A stretch of DNA of 9,767 nucleotides. Source: Bacteroidales bacterium (GTDB taxonomy: Bacteria; Bacteroidota; Bacteroidia; Bacteroidales; UBA12077). The notes under the pieces were generated by a model that saw only the letters and a list, made by a program, of their open reading frames with translations, was not told the DNA's origin and did not search any database. Positions 1-5,370 of this stretch are shown here, piece after piece. The DNA is taken from the NCBI GenBank assembly GCA_030600625.1, contig JAUVLS010000028.1, positions 1-9,767 on the forward strand, in the 5' to 3' direction. Position numbers and translations under genes: made by a program. How positions within the stretch are numbered: position 1 is the first letter of the stretch; every line of letters starts with the position of its first letter.

Positions 1-786
1 CGGATAAAGGATTGCGGAGTCAACGCTTAGCCATAAATCTATAGTAGAGCCTAATCTAATCATCTTACTCTCTTTGAATGACGGATACTGTCTCCATACT
101 TTAGCTTCAGTTGAGTCTATACCATCTTCAATTGACTCATCATATATTATGGCCCCGGTATTGAGAGCTGATCTTAGAATTCTGTTTTTAGCTCTTTCTA
201 AAGTATAATGATCAAGATTTGGAACTTGCGTTTTCTGATTACTAAGTCCCATACCCAGAACAAGATCAATTTTTGATCCTTTAGGTACCATTGTTCCTTC
301 TTCAATTTCTTCACTATTATATTTTTGTTTTAAAACATTATTAACAGCAATATCCGGTACGTGAATTAATCTTCCAATTTCGAGTCCTGCATTTTTAAGT
401 ACAGCTTCGGCCTGACGATGCGAAACGCCAACAATGTTTGGCATTTTAACTTTTTCAGGATTAAAAGCATTAAGCACTATAAATATTCGTCGATTCTTTT
501 TTACATTAAACCCGGCAATTGGATTTTGTTCTATTACAGTGCCTTTAGGTCGGTTATTGTTAAAAACAGAATCAGAAACTTCAATACGTAATTTATTCTT
601 TTTTGCTTTTCTATGCACTTCTTCCAAAGTTAAACCGGTAAAATCAGGAACAGATAAAGCCTGTCCGTGATGAGTATAAACTTTTAGAATTAAAAAAGTT
701 AGAATCAACATTGCTGTTACAACTCCAATAGCATATAGCAAATATTTTACAAATGTTTTGCTGGTCAGAAATTTAAATAGGGTCAT
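1..786 (-). CDS. Membrane-anchored PASTA-domain protein (3' end outside window)
   Basis: The reading frame stays open from an ATG at 786 to the window edge, giving 262 residues without a stop. Residues 1-13 are short and basic. Residues 14-37 form one hydrophobic membrane segment, so the remainder should lie in the periplasm. Three PASTA-like repeats follow, at about 44-106, 113-178 and 186-255. Each has the pattern 'VP(D/N)..G.....A...L...L', then 'V..Q.P..G..V..G..I.L.LS'. PASTA domains are known for binding peptidoglycan or muropeptides and beta-lactams in Ser/Thr kinases and penicillin-binding proteins. No kinase or transpeptidase domain is present here, so a role in cell-wall sensing or scaffolding is inference. 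The third repeat is finished at the edge, so probably only a short C-terminal tail is missing. A -7 box lies about 44 bp upstream of the start. Family call is firm, function is not. Confidence 0.88.
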   Translation of the reverse strand, partial: MTLFKFLTSKTFVKYLLYAIGVVTAMLILTFLILKVYTHHGQALSVPDFTGLTLEEVHRKAKKNKLRIEVSDSVFNNNRPKGTVIEQNPIAGFNVKKNRRIFIVLNAFNPEKVKMPNIVGVSHRQAEAVLKNAGLEIGRLIHVPDIAVNNVLKQKYNSEEIEEGTMVPKGSKIDLVLGMGLSNQKTQVPNLDHYTLERAKNRILRSALNTGAIIYDESIEDGIDSTEAKVWRQYPSFKESKMIRLGSTIDLWLSVDSAILYP

Positions 787-829
787 TATCGCGTATGCTT
801 TTAAATCATCAATATAGTTAACGGTGAGA

Positions 830-837
830 CAAATATA
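830..837 (-). promoter_or_regulatory. Bacteroidota -7 promoter box upstream of the PASTA gene
   Basis: On the minus strand the sequence TATATTTG matches the Bacteroidota -7 consensus TAnnTTTG exactly. A start about six bases further on would give a leader of roughly 38 nt to the ATG at 786. The nearest upstream TTTG (852-855) is only 14 bp away, shorter than the usual 18-21, so the -33 element is weak or absent. It sits between mqnE and the PASTA gene, suggesting the two are separate transcripts. Confidence 0.5.
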
Positions 838-885
838 AAATTATGTAAGCACAAACTAAAATTAATTGTTTGTAAAATGATTCTT

Positions 886-1998
886 TTAATATTCCCGAAT
901 GGTATTATATACAGTGTCTCTTTCAACCGGCTTTTTCCCTGCAGTTTTAATCAATTCAATTAACTCTTTGGTAGTCATGGTTGGTTTTTGATCTTTTGCT
1001 CCGGCCATTGAATATATTTTTGTAGAATCATCTATTGTACCATCAATGTCGTCAACACCAAACGATAAGGAAATTTGAGATACATCTTTGCCGAGCATTG
1101 GCCAGTATGCTTTTATATGATCGAAATTATCGAGATAAATTCTTGAAATAGCAAACATTTTTAAATCTTCAAGTATATTAACTTCCCCAACATAAGATAA
1201 TGGATTATTCGCTTTTTTAAATTTTAAAGGAATAAATGTATTAAATCCGCTTGTTATATCTTGTAAGTTTCTTAGTTTATCGAGATGTTCAATTCTATGT
1301 CGATTATTTTCTAAATGCCCATAAAGAATTGTTGCATTCGATGGTAATCCAATTTTATGAGCAGTTTCGTGTATTGTAAGCCATTGTTCTGCTGTTGATT
1401 TTTCATGACAGACCTGTTTTCTTATTTCAGGTTCAAAAATTTCAGCACCTCCACCCGGAATACTATCTAAACCATATTCTTTTAGTTTAAGAAGTCCTTC
1501 TTCAAGATTCATGTGAGCCTTTTTTATCATAAAATCCAATTCAACGGCTGTAAAAGCTTTCACATGAATATTTGGTAAGATTTCTTTTATTTTCTGAATC
1601 ATCTCACCATAATAATGTAAATCCCTGTTTGGATGAACACCTCCAACGATATGGACTTCTGTAATATCAGAATTCTTATATGATTCAGCTTTTTTCAATA
1701 TGTCGTTCATGGAATATTCCCAACTGCCTTCCTGGTTAATCTTTCTATGGTAAGAACAAAACACGCAATCGTAAACACATATATTAGTTGGTTCGATATG
1801 AAAATTTTTGTTGAAAAATACTTTATCCTGATTTTTCTTTTTGTTAAGATAGGATGCTATAATCCCAAGGATTCCTATGTCGAAGTTAAATAATTCAATT
1901 CCTTCTTCAGAGACTAATCTTTCCTGCTGAATTATTTTATTTGTGATTTTTTTTTGTAAATCAGTTAATTGTCCCGATGAAAATATTTCTTGTATCAA
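886..1998 (-). CDS. mqnE: Aminofutalosine synthase MqnE (radical SAM)
   Basis: This enzyme adds a carbon radical from S-adenosylmethionine to 3-[(1-carboxyvinyl)oxy]benzoate to make aminofutalosine, the second step of the futalosine route to menaquinone. The 370-residue product has the radical SAM signature C74-x3-C78-x2-C81, which binds a [4Fe-4S] cluster, inside 'EPTNICVYDCVFCSYHR'. Diagnostic MqnE stretches follow: 'HIVGGVHP' (116-123), 'KAFTAVE' (147-153), 'PGGGAEIF' (181-188), 'SNATILYGH' (220-228) and 'DNFDHIKAYW' (290-299). The related MqnC has different residues where MqnE has the KAFTAVE block, so MqnE is favoured. The start is TTG at 1998: an in-frame stop lies five codons upstream and no ATG occurs until residue 97, which is beyond the cluster cysteines. 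No other menaquinone gene is in the window. I see no clear promoter within the 56 bp upstream. Confidence 0.9.
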   Translation of the reverse strand: MIQEIFSSGQLTDLQKKITNKIIQQERLVSEEGIELFNFDIGILGIIASYLNKKKNQDKVFFNKNFHIEPTNICVYDCVFCSYHRKINQEGSWEYSMNDILKKAESYKNSDITEVHIVGGVHPNRDLHYYGEMIQKIKEILPNIHVKAFTAVELDFMIKKAHMNLEEGLLKLKEYGLDSIPGGGAEIFEPEIRKQVCHEKSTAEQWLTIHETAHKIGLPSNATILYGHLENNRHRIEHLDKLRNLQDITSGFNTFIPLKFKKANNPLSYVGEVNILEDLKMFAISRIYLDNFDHIKAYWPMLGKDVSQISLSFGVDDIDGTIDDSTKIYSMAGAKDQKPTMTTKELIELIKTAGKKPVERDTVYNTIREY

Positions 1999-2054
1999 AA
2001 TCTTAAAATTTTATGATGTAAAAATATTTTTTAATAAGTGACATCCTTTTTATT

Positions 2055-2198
2055 TTATTTCTCTTTCCATACATCAGGGTTACGGCTTGTATGCAATACA
2101 GCAGAAACAATCAAGGTTTTATTGCTTTCGTAAATAGTGTAATGAAGCATAAACGGGAATACGTTTAAAACAGCAGTCCTAACATTATCATATCGTAC
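2055..2198 (-). pseudogene. Truncated RelE/ParE-family toxin (C-terminal half only)
   Basis: The 47 codons before the stop at 2055-2057 read as the C-terminal half of a RelE/ParE-type toxin: 'VRYDNVR', then 'VFPFMLHYTI' and 'VSAVLHTSRNPDVW'. Intact members are about 95-100 residues, so the first 50 or so residues, with the first beta strand and helices, are missing. The recognisable part begins one base after the antitoxin stop codon, where an intact pair would have the toxin start. No in-frame ATG begins the remnant; upstream the frame simply runs on through the antitoxin gene in another register. An internal deletion is the simplest explanation. The fragment should not make an active ribonuclease or gyrase inhibitor. 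Family membership rests on my recognition of the C-terminal motif. Confidence 0.75.
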
Positions 2199-2199
2199 A

Positions 2200-2430
2200 T
2201 TACAACTCTTTTTCAATATCGTCCATAGCATTATCAAAATCAAAAGCCTGATCGGGATTCTTTTTGTAATTATCAAGGCGTTCTCTTACCACGTCTATGT
2301 GCCATAAAGGAATGTCTGTTTCTTCCTGTTCAATACCTTTATATTTACTTTTAAGTTCGTTCCATTCTTTAATAGGAATAAAAACACCCGTTGTTTTTCC
2401 TGTGCTATCTGAAATATATTGTAGGTTCAT
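2200..2430 (-). CDS. Antitoxin-like protein of a RelE/ParE-type module
   Basis: The 76-residue acidic protein begins 'MNLQYISDSTGKTTGVFIPI' and ends 'DFDNAMDDIEKEL'. This architecture is common in small Bacteroidota antitoxins encoded just upstream of RelE/ParE toxins: an N-terminal strand region that usually gives dimerisation and DNA binding, then a charged C-terminal tail that wraps the toxin. The 'GVFIPIKEW' segment (residues 16-24) is the most typical part. The toxin gene that should follow survives only as a C-terminal fragment, so this looks like an orphan antitoxin. It may still repress its own promoter, or neutralise a related toxin elsewhere; both are inference. The ATG at 2430 is the natural start. 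A candidate -7 box lies about 76 bp upstream. Confidence 0.75.
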   Translation of the reverse strand: MNLQYISDSTGKTTGVFIPIKEWNELKSKYKGIEQEETDIPLWHIDVVRERLDNYKKNPDQAFDFDNAMDDIEKEL

Positions 2431-2505
2431 AATGATTGATTTTAAGAAGCGTATGCCTATTTGTTTTTTACGTATTATTTATTCCCCGAATATTTGGAAA
2501 CAATA

Positions 2506-2513
2506 CAAAAATA
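2506..2513 (-). promoter_or_regulatory. Candidate -7 promoter box for the antitoxin gene
   Basis: The minus strand reads TATTTTTG, an exact TAnnTTTG match, in the gap between rpmH and the antitoxin gene. No good TTG is found 18-21 bp further upstream, so support comes only from the -7 box and its position. The predicted leader is about 70 nt. The box lies beyond the rpmH terminator, consistent with a fresh transcription start. Confidence 0.35.
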
Positions 2514-2561
2514 AACTTTTCTAGCTTTATAAAAAACATTTTCAGTTTTAGGTAAAATAAA

Positions 2562-2595
2562 AAAGTAAGGAACAAAATGAATTATTCCTTACTTT
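2562..2595 (-). terminator. Intrinsic terminator after rpmH
   Basis: The arms AAAGTAAGGAA and TTCCTTACTTT form a perfect 11-bp stem (2562-2572 with 2585-2595) around a 12-nt loop. On the minus strand the second arm runs straight into a T-rich tract (TTTTTTATTTTA), which is the layout of a Rho-independent terminator. It begins 24 bp past the rpmH stop codon. In the other direction there is no T tract, so it should act only on the minus strand. Confidence 0.85.
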
Positions 2596-2618
2596 AAAAT
2601 GTATAAAGAGTTATTAAA

Positions 2619-2777
2619 TTATTTCTTTGAATTATATTCGTCAGAAACAGTTAATTTGCTTCTACCCTTAGCTCTGCGTTGAGCAAGTACTTTTCTTCCG
2701 TTCACAGATGACATTCTCTCTCTGAATCCGTGCTTATTTTTTCTCTTTGTGTTCGAAGGTTGAAATGTTCTTTTCAT
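2619..2777 (-). CDS. rpmH: 50S ribosomal protein L34
   Basis: This short gene encodes 52 residues beginning '[19 protein letters not shown]', followed by '[20 protein letters not shown]'. That is the standard L34 sequence, a very basic protein of the large ribosomal subunit that packs against 23S rRNA. The family is usually 44-52 residues; the tail '[12 protein letters not shown]' beyond the conserved core is the kind of extension seen in Bacteroidota. The gene has its own promoter upstream and a strong terminator downstream, so it appears to be transcribed alone. Its upstream neighbour is rsmG; in many bacteria both genes belong to the replication-origin neighbourhood, but rnpA, yidC, dnaA and mnmG are not seen here. 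Confidence 0.97.
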   Translation of the reverse strand: MKRTFQPSNTKRKNKHGFRERMSSVNGRKVLAQRRAKGRSKLTVSDEYNSKK

Positions 2778-2819
2778 CTCAAAATATTTTTACAATGGTT
2801 TATTTTTATTTTAGAACTG

Positions 2820-2849
2820 CAAAAGTAATGTTTTTTTCTTTCCTGCAAA
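2820..2849 (-). promoter_or_regulatory. rpmH promoter (-33 TTTG, -7 TACTTTTG)
   Basis: Read on the minus strand, TTTG (2849-2846) is followed after 18 bp by TACTTTTG (2827-2820). The -7 box fits TAnnTTTG exactly and the spacing is near the Bacteroidota housekeeping pattern. Transcription should begin near 2814, giving a leader of about 37 nt before the rpmH ATG. The promoter lies just past the rsmG stop codon. Confidence 0.75.
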
Positions 2850-2873
2850 AAGATTTTAAAAATAAATATCAAA

Positions 2874-3494
2874 TTAAATTGGCAGATAGATTATTTTTTT
2901 TGTTTCGAAAAAAGATTCTGAATAGAATTTAGAAATTTCGAATGTTTTTATTCTGGATTTGAAATCCTTTAATTCCTTGTTGAGATCGCCACCTTTTAAA
3001 TATAAAATGCCGTTTTTTAATTCATTTTTCGATTCATGCTTTATTTTTTTTCTTACCCAGTTATAAAATGCAGGAAAAGCTGTTACTGCTCTGCTTACAA
3101 TAAAATCGTATTGGTTTTTTATTTTTTCAGCTCGTATTTGTTCTGGTGTTATATTTCTAAGATCTAAAGCAAGGGAGATTTCCTGTACAACATTTATTTT
3201 TTTCCCAATGGAGTCAACTAAATGAAAACTACATTCGGGAAATAAAATTGCTAAAGGTATTCCAGGGAAACCTCCACCTGTACCTACATCTAAAATACTT
3301 GTTTTGTTTTTAAACCGGATGATTTTTGCAATAGCTAATGAATGTAAAACATGTCGTTCGTAAAGTTGATCAATATCTTTTCGTGATATAACATTTATTT
3401 TATTATTCCATTCTTCATATAAACTTTGTAATAGGATAAATTGCCTGTTTTGCTCTTCCGTTAAATCGGGAAAGTATTTTTGTATTATATCCAT
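2874..3494 (-). CDS. rsmG: 16S rRNA (guanine-527-N7)-methyltransferase RsmG
   Basis: RsmG (GidB) transfers a methyl group from S-adenosylmethionine to N7 of G527 in 16S rRNA, in the 530 loop of the small subunit. Loss of it in other bacteria gives low-level streptomycin resistance. The 206-residue length is normal. Visible family motifs are 'WNNKINVISR' (29-38), 'RHVLHSLA' (47-54), the SAM-binding loop 'LDVGTGGGFPGIPLAI' (68-83), 'LVDS' (92-95), 'VSRAV' (133-137) and 'YLKGG' (165-169). It starts at the ATG at 3494, only 11 bp after the stop of the sigma factor gene, so it is probably the last gene of the glycosyltransferase-sigma-rsmG transcript. The frame is intact. Confidence 0.96.
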   Translation of the reverse strand: MDIIQKYFPDLTEEQNRQFILLQSLYEEWNNKINVISRKDIDQLYERHVLHSLAIAKIIRFKNKTSILDVGTGGGFPGIPLAILFPECSFHLVDSIGKKINVVQEISLALDLRNITPEQIRAEKIKNQYDFIVSRAVTAFPAFYNWVRKKIKHESKNELKNGILYLKGGDLNKELKDFKSRIKTFEISKFYSESFFETKKIIYLPI

Positions 3495-3505
3495 ATAAAA
3501 AGGCT

Positions 3506-4108
3506 TTATTTTATGTTTGGATTGTTATTTTTCAGTATGTTGAAAAGTAGCTCGCGGGCTCTAAAAAGCTGAGCTTTAACAGTTCCAATAGGTAGGTTAA
3601 GTTCGTTTGCAATTTCATCGTATGAGTATTCTTTAAAATATCTTAACTCAACCAAAGTTTTATATCGTGGTTTTAATTTTTCAACAATGCTACGCGTTAA
3701 AGCCATACGTTGACTTTTTATCATATCTTCTTCCGGATCGGGAGTATTAGCTTGTAGTGGTGTGCCAATACTGTCCTGATCTTCTGATGTTTGATCCAAT
3801 GAAATAAGATTTGCTTTTTTCTTTCTAATAAAATCAATACAATTATTTGTGGCTATTTTAAAAAGCCAGGTGCTAAAAGCATAATTTGGAGTATATTGAG
3901 TAATATTTTTAAAAGCTTTACCAAAAGCCTCAATGGTTAAATCTTCTGCATCGCTTTTATTGTTTACCATTTTAAGAAGCATATAATAAATGGCATCTTT
4001 ATATCTATCTAAAAGTTCGGCATAAGCTTTCTCATCACCTGCAATCGCAAGTTTAACAAGTTTATAGTCGTGTTTGGCCTTTTCTGATAAATTAGGACTT
4101 ACTTCCAT
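3506..4108 (-). CDS. ECF-type sigma-70 family sigma factor
   Basis: This 200-residue protein directs RNA polymerase to a specific promoter set. Region sigma-2 spans about 25-97: the 'DAEDLTIEAFGKAF' helix (53-66) binds core polymerase, and 'AFSTWLFKIATNNCIDFIRKKK' (77-98) corresponds to the -10 recognition and melting part. A low-complexity acidic linker follows (about 105-128). Region sigma-4 spans about 133-187, ending in the helix-turn-helix 'YSYDEIANELNLPIGTVKAQ'. No region 3 is present, which defines the ECF group. No SusC/SusD pair, FecR-like anti-sigma or other anti-sigma gene is adjacent, so this is not the usual Bacteroidota nutrient-uptake type; its signal is unknown. The gene overlaps the end of the glycosyltransferase gene by 10 bp, suggesting translational coupling, and precedes rsmG by 11 bp. 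Confidence 0.93.
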   Translation of the reverse strand: MEVSPNLSEKAKHDYKLVKLAIAGDEKAYAELLDRYKDAIYYMLLKMVNNKSDAEDLTIEAFGKAFKNITQYTPNYAFSTWLFKIATNNCIDFIRKKKANLISLDQTSEDQDSIGTPLQANTPDPEEDMIKSQRMALTRSIVEKLKPRYKTLVELRYFKEYSYDEIANELNLPIGTVKAQLFRARELLFNILKNNNPNIK

Positions 4109-5241
4109 TTATTACTTTTTGTTGTGAAATAATTTACTAAAATAAACGAAAAACTTAAATATGGCATAAGAAAATCGTAAATAAGTGAAGGTAATAATAA
4201 ATATCTTTCATTCAAACGCCTCATAGCAATTTTATATATAGTCAACTGTAAAATCATTCTGAATGCAAAAGCACCGATTATATATAAATAAAATTCATTA
4301 AACCAGATTAGTGATAATGCAAATAATACGTAATAGAAAACTCTACTTGAATTCTCGCAAAATAAACGCCATTTTGTTCCAAACCGATATAGTTTTCCGG
4401 TAGATGTGTGTCTCTTCTTTTGTTTAAACCATGCTGAAAAAGTTGATTCCGCATCTGAACGTGTAATAGATTCTTTAGAAATTTCTATTTTGATATTTTT
4501 CTTATTTGCAACCTGGTTAATAAAAAGGTCATCATCACCAGATTCAATATGATTGTGACTGGCAAATCCCTTATTTTTAAAAAACAAGGATTTACGATAT
4601 GCAAGGTTTCTTCCAACACCCATATATGTTTTTCGGGCTAAAGCAAAAGTCAAATATTGAATGGCAATAAATAAGGTGTCGAAGCGAATAAAGTTATTAA
4701 TAAGTTTTTTTTCTCTTTTGTATCCACCGTAACCTAATACAATCTCGGTTTTATCTGTAAAATTTTTCTGCATTTTTTCTATCCAGTTATTACTATCTGC
4801 AATGCAATCTGCATCTGTTAATAGCAATAAATCGTTTTTTGCTGCTTTAATACCAATAGTTAATGCAAGTTTTTTGCTGTGATAAAACTTTTCGTCTTGC
4901 TTAATGGTTGTTGTTCTGAGATGTTTATATTTTTTTTGTAAACGTTCTAAAACAAATTCTGATTCATCTTCGGAGCAATCGTTAACAACAATCACTTCAT
5001 AATTCGGGTAATCCTGGGTTAAAATTGAAGGAAGATACTTTTCAAGATTTTTTTCTTCATTTCTGGCACAAATAATAACAGATACAGCCTCTTTTTCGTG
5101 ATTTCCGGTTTGTTTCTTTCTGTAGAAAAGTATTCTGGAATAATAAAACAAATAAAAATATAATTGTATTAAAAGGCTAAGTCCAAATGCTATAAGAATT
5201 ATGTATATTGGATTTTCTAAAACAAAATTAAGATACTCCAC
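4099..5241 (-). CDS. Membrane-bound family 2 glycosyltransferase
   Basis: This 380-residue protein has a GT-A fold domain between membrane segments. An N-terminal helix (about 12-37) is followed by the catalytic domain (about 50-280), opening with 'VSVIICARNEEKNLEKYL' and 'YEVIVVNDCSEDES'. The metal-binding DxD is D143-A-D145 in 'LLLTDADC', the probable general base lies in 'ESGDDDLF' (233-240), and 'QKKRH' (274-278) occupies the place of the processive-type QxxRW. Two to three hydrophobic segments close the protein (about 301-335 and 347-372). The architecture fits a cytoplasmic-face enzyme using a nucleotide sugar to build a lipid-linked or exported glycan; acceptor and sugar cannot be read. 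The start is GTG at 5241, because an in-frame stop lies upstream and no ATG or TTG intervenes. It is the first gene of the run leading to the sigma factor and rsmG. Confidence 0.88.
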   Translation of the reverse strand: MEYLNFVLENPIYIILIAFGLSLLIQLYFYLFYYSRILFYRKKQTGNHEKEAVSVIICARNEEKNLEKYLPSILTQDYPNYEVIVVNDCSEDESEFVLERLQKKYKHLRTTTIKQDEKFYHSKKLALTIGIKAAKNDLLLLTDADCIADSNNWIEKMQKNFTDKTEIVLGYGGYKREKKLINNFIRFDTLFIAIQYLTFALARKTYMGVGRNLAYRKSLFFKNKGFASHNHIESGDDDLFINQVANKKNIKIEISKESITRSDAESTFSAWFKQKKRHTSTGKLYRFGTKWRLFCENSSRVFYYVLFALSLIWFNEFYLYIIGAFAFRMILQLTIYKIAMRRLNERYLLLPSLIYDFLMPYLSFSFILVNYFTTKSNKWK

Positions 5242-5272
5242 TGTGTTTTTTTGAGTTAATAATCGTAAATGG

Positions 5273-5303
5273 CAATTTTATTAAACATTTTTCTGTTATA
5301 CAA
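5273..5303 (-). promoter_or_regulatory. Candidate promoter for the glycosyltransferase-sigma-rsmG run
   Basis: On the minus strand TTG (5303-5301) is followed after 20 bp by TAAAATTG (5280-5273), one mismatch from TAnnTTTG. Transcription would start near 5267, about 26 nt before the GTG start. It lies back to back with the tgt promoter about 65 bp away, so the gap is a divergent promoter region. The -7 mismatch keeps confidence moderate. Confidence 0.4.
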
Positions 5304-5330
5304 GAATTATGATTCGAAGAAATGAAATAT

Positions 5331-5339
5331 TTATCCACA
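5331..5339 (+). promoter_or_regulatory. Single perfect DnaA-box sequence in the tgt promoter
   Basis: TTATCCACA is identical to the consensus DnaA box. It ends five bases before the tgt -7 box, so a bound protein would cover the spacer of that promoter. I noticed only this one copy and no AT-rich repeat cluster, so this is not an origin. It could be a DnaA or replication-linked regulatory site, or chance in AT-rich DNA. Confidence 0.3.
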
Positions 5340-5344
5340 TTTTC

Positions 5345-5352
5345 TATCTTTG
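5345..5352 (+). promoter_or_regulatory. tgt -7 promoter box (TATCTTTG)
   Basis: TATCTTTG followed by CC is a very typical Bacteroidota -7 element and fits TAnnTTTG exactly. Initiation near 5358 leaves a leader of about 12 nt to the ATG at 5371. This position argues against the in-frame TTG at 5350, which lies inside the box and would not be transcribed. No clear TTG is present at -33. Confidence 0.65.
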
Positions 5353-5370
5353 CCACGAAATTCGATATAT

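Noticed and set aside
434..670. 78-codon plus-strand reading frame
   Set aside because: It lies entirely antisense to the PASTA gene, whose three clear repeats account for this stretch.
2199..2276. N-terminal extension of the toxin remnant reading frame up to 2276
   Set aside because: These codons are the antitoxin gene read in another frame and show no toxin-like sequence; only the part from 2198 down resembles a toxin.
2297..2524. 75-codon plus-strand frame opposite the antitoxin
   Set aside because: It is antisense to the antitoxin gene and its leader, has no recognisable motif, and the minus-strand gene is well supported.
2747..2932. 61-codon plus-strand frame between rpmH and rsmG
   Set aside because: It covers the rpmH start, the rpmH promoter and the rsmG end antisense; its composition is that of poly-T DNA.
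5256..5288. Ten-codon minus-strand frame (MFNKIAIYDY) before the glycosyltransferase
   Set aside because: Its ATG lies upstream of the predicted transcription start and partly in the promoter, so a leader peptide is not supported.
5350..5370. TTG at 5350 as the tgt start
   Set aside because: The TTG is part of the TATCTTTG promoter box, and TGT homology begins at the ATG at 5371.
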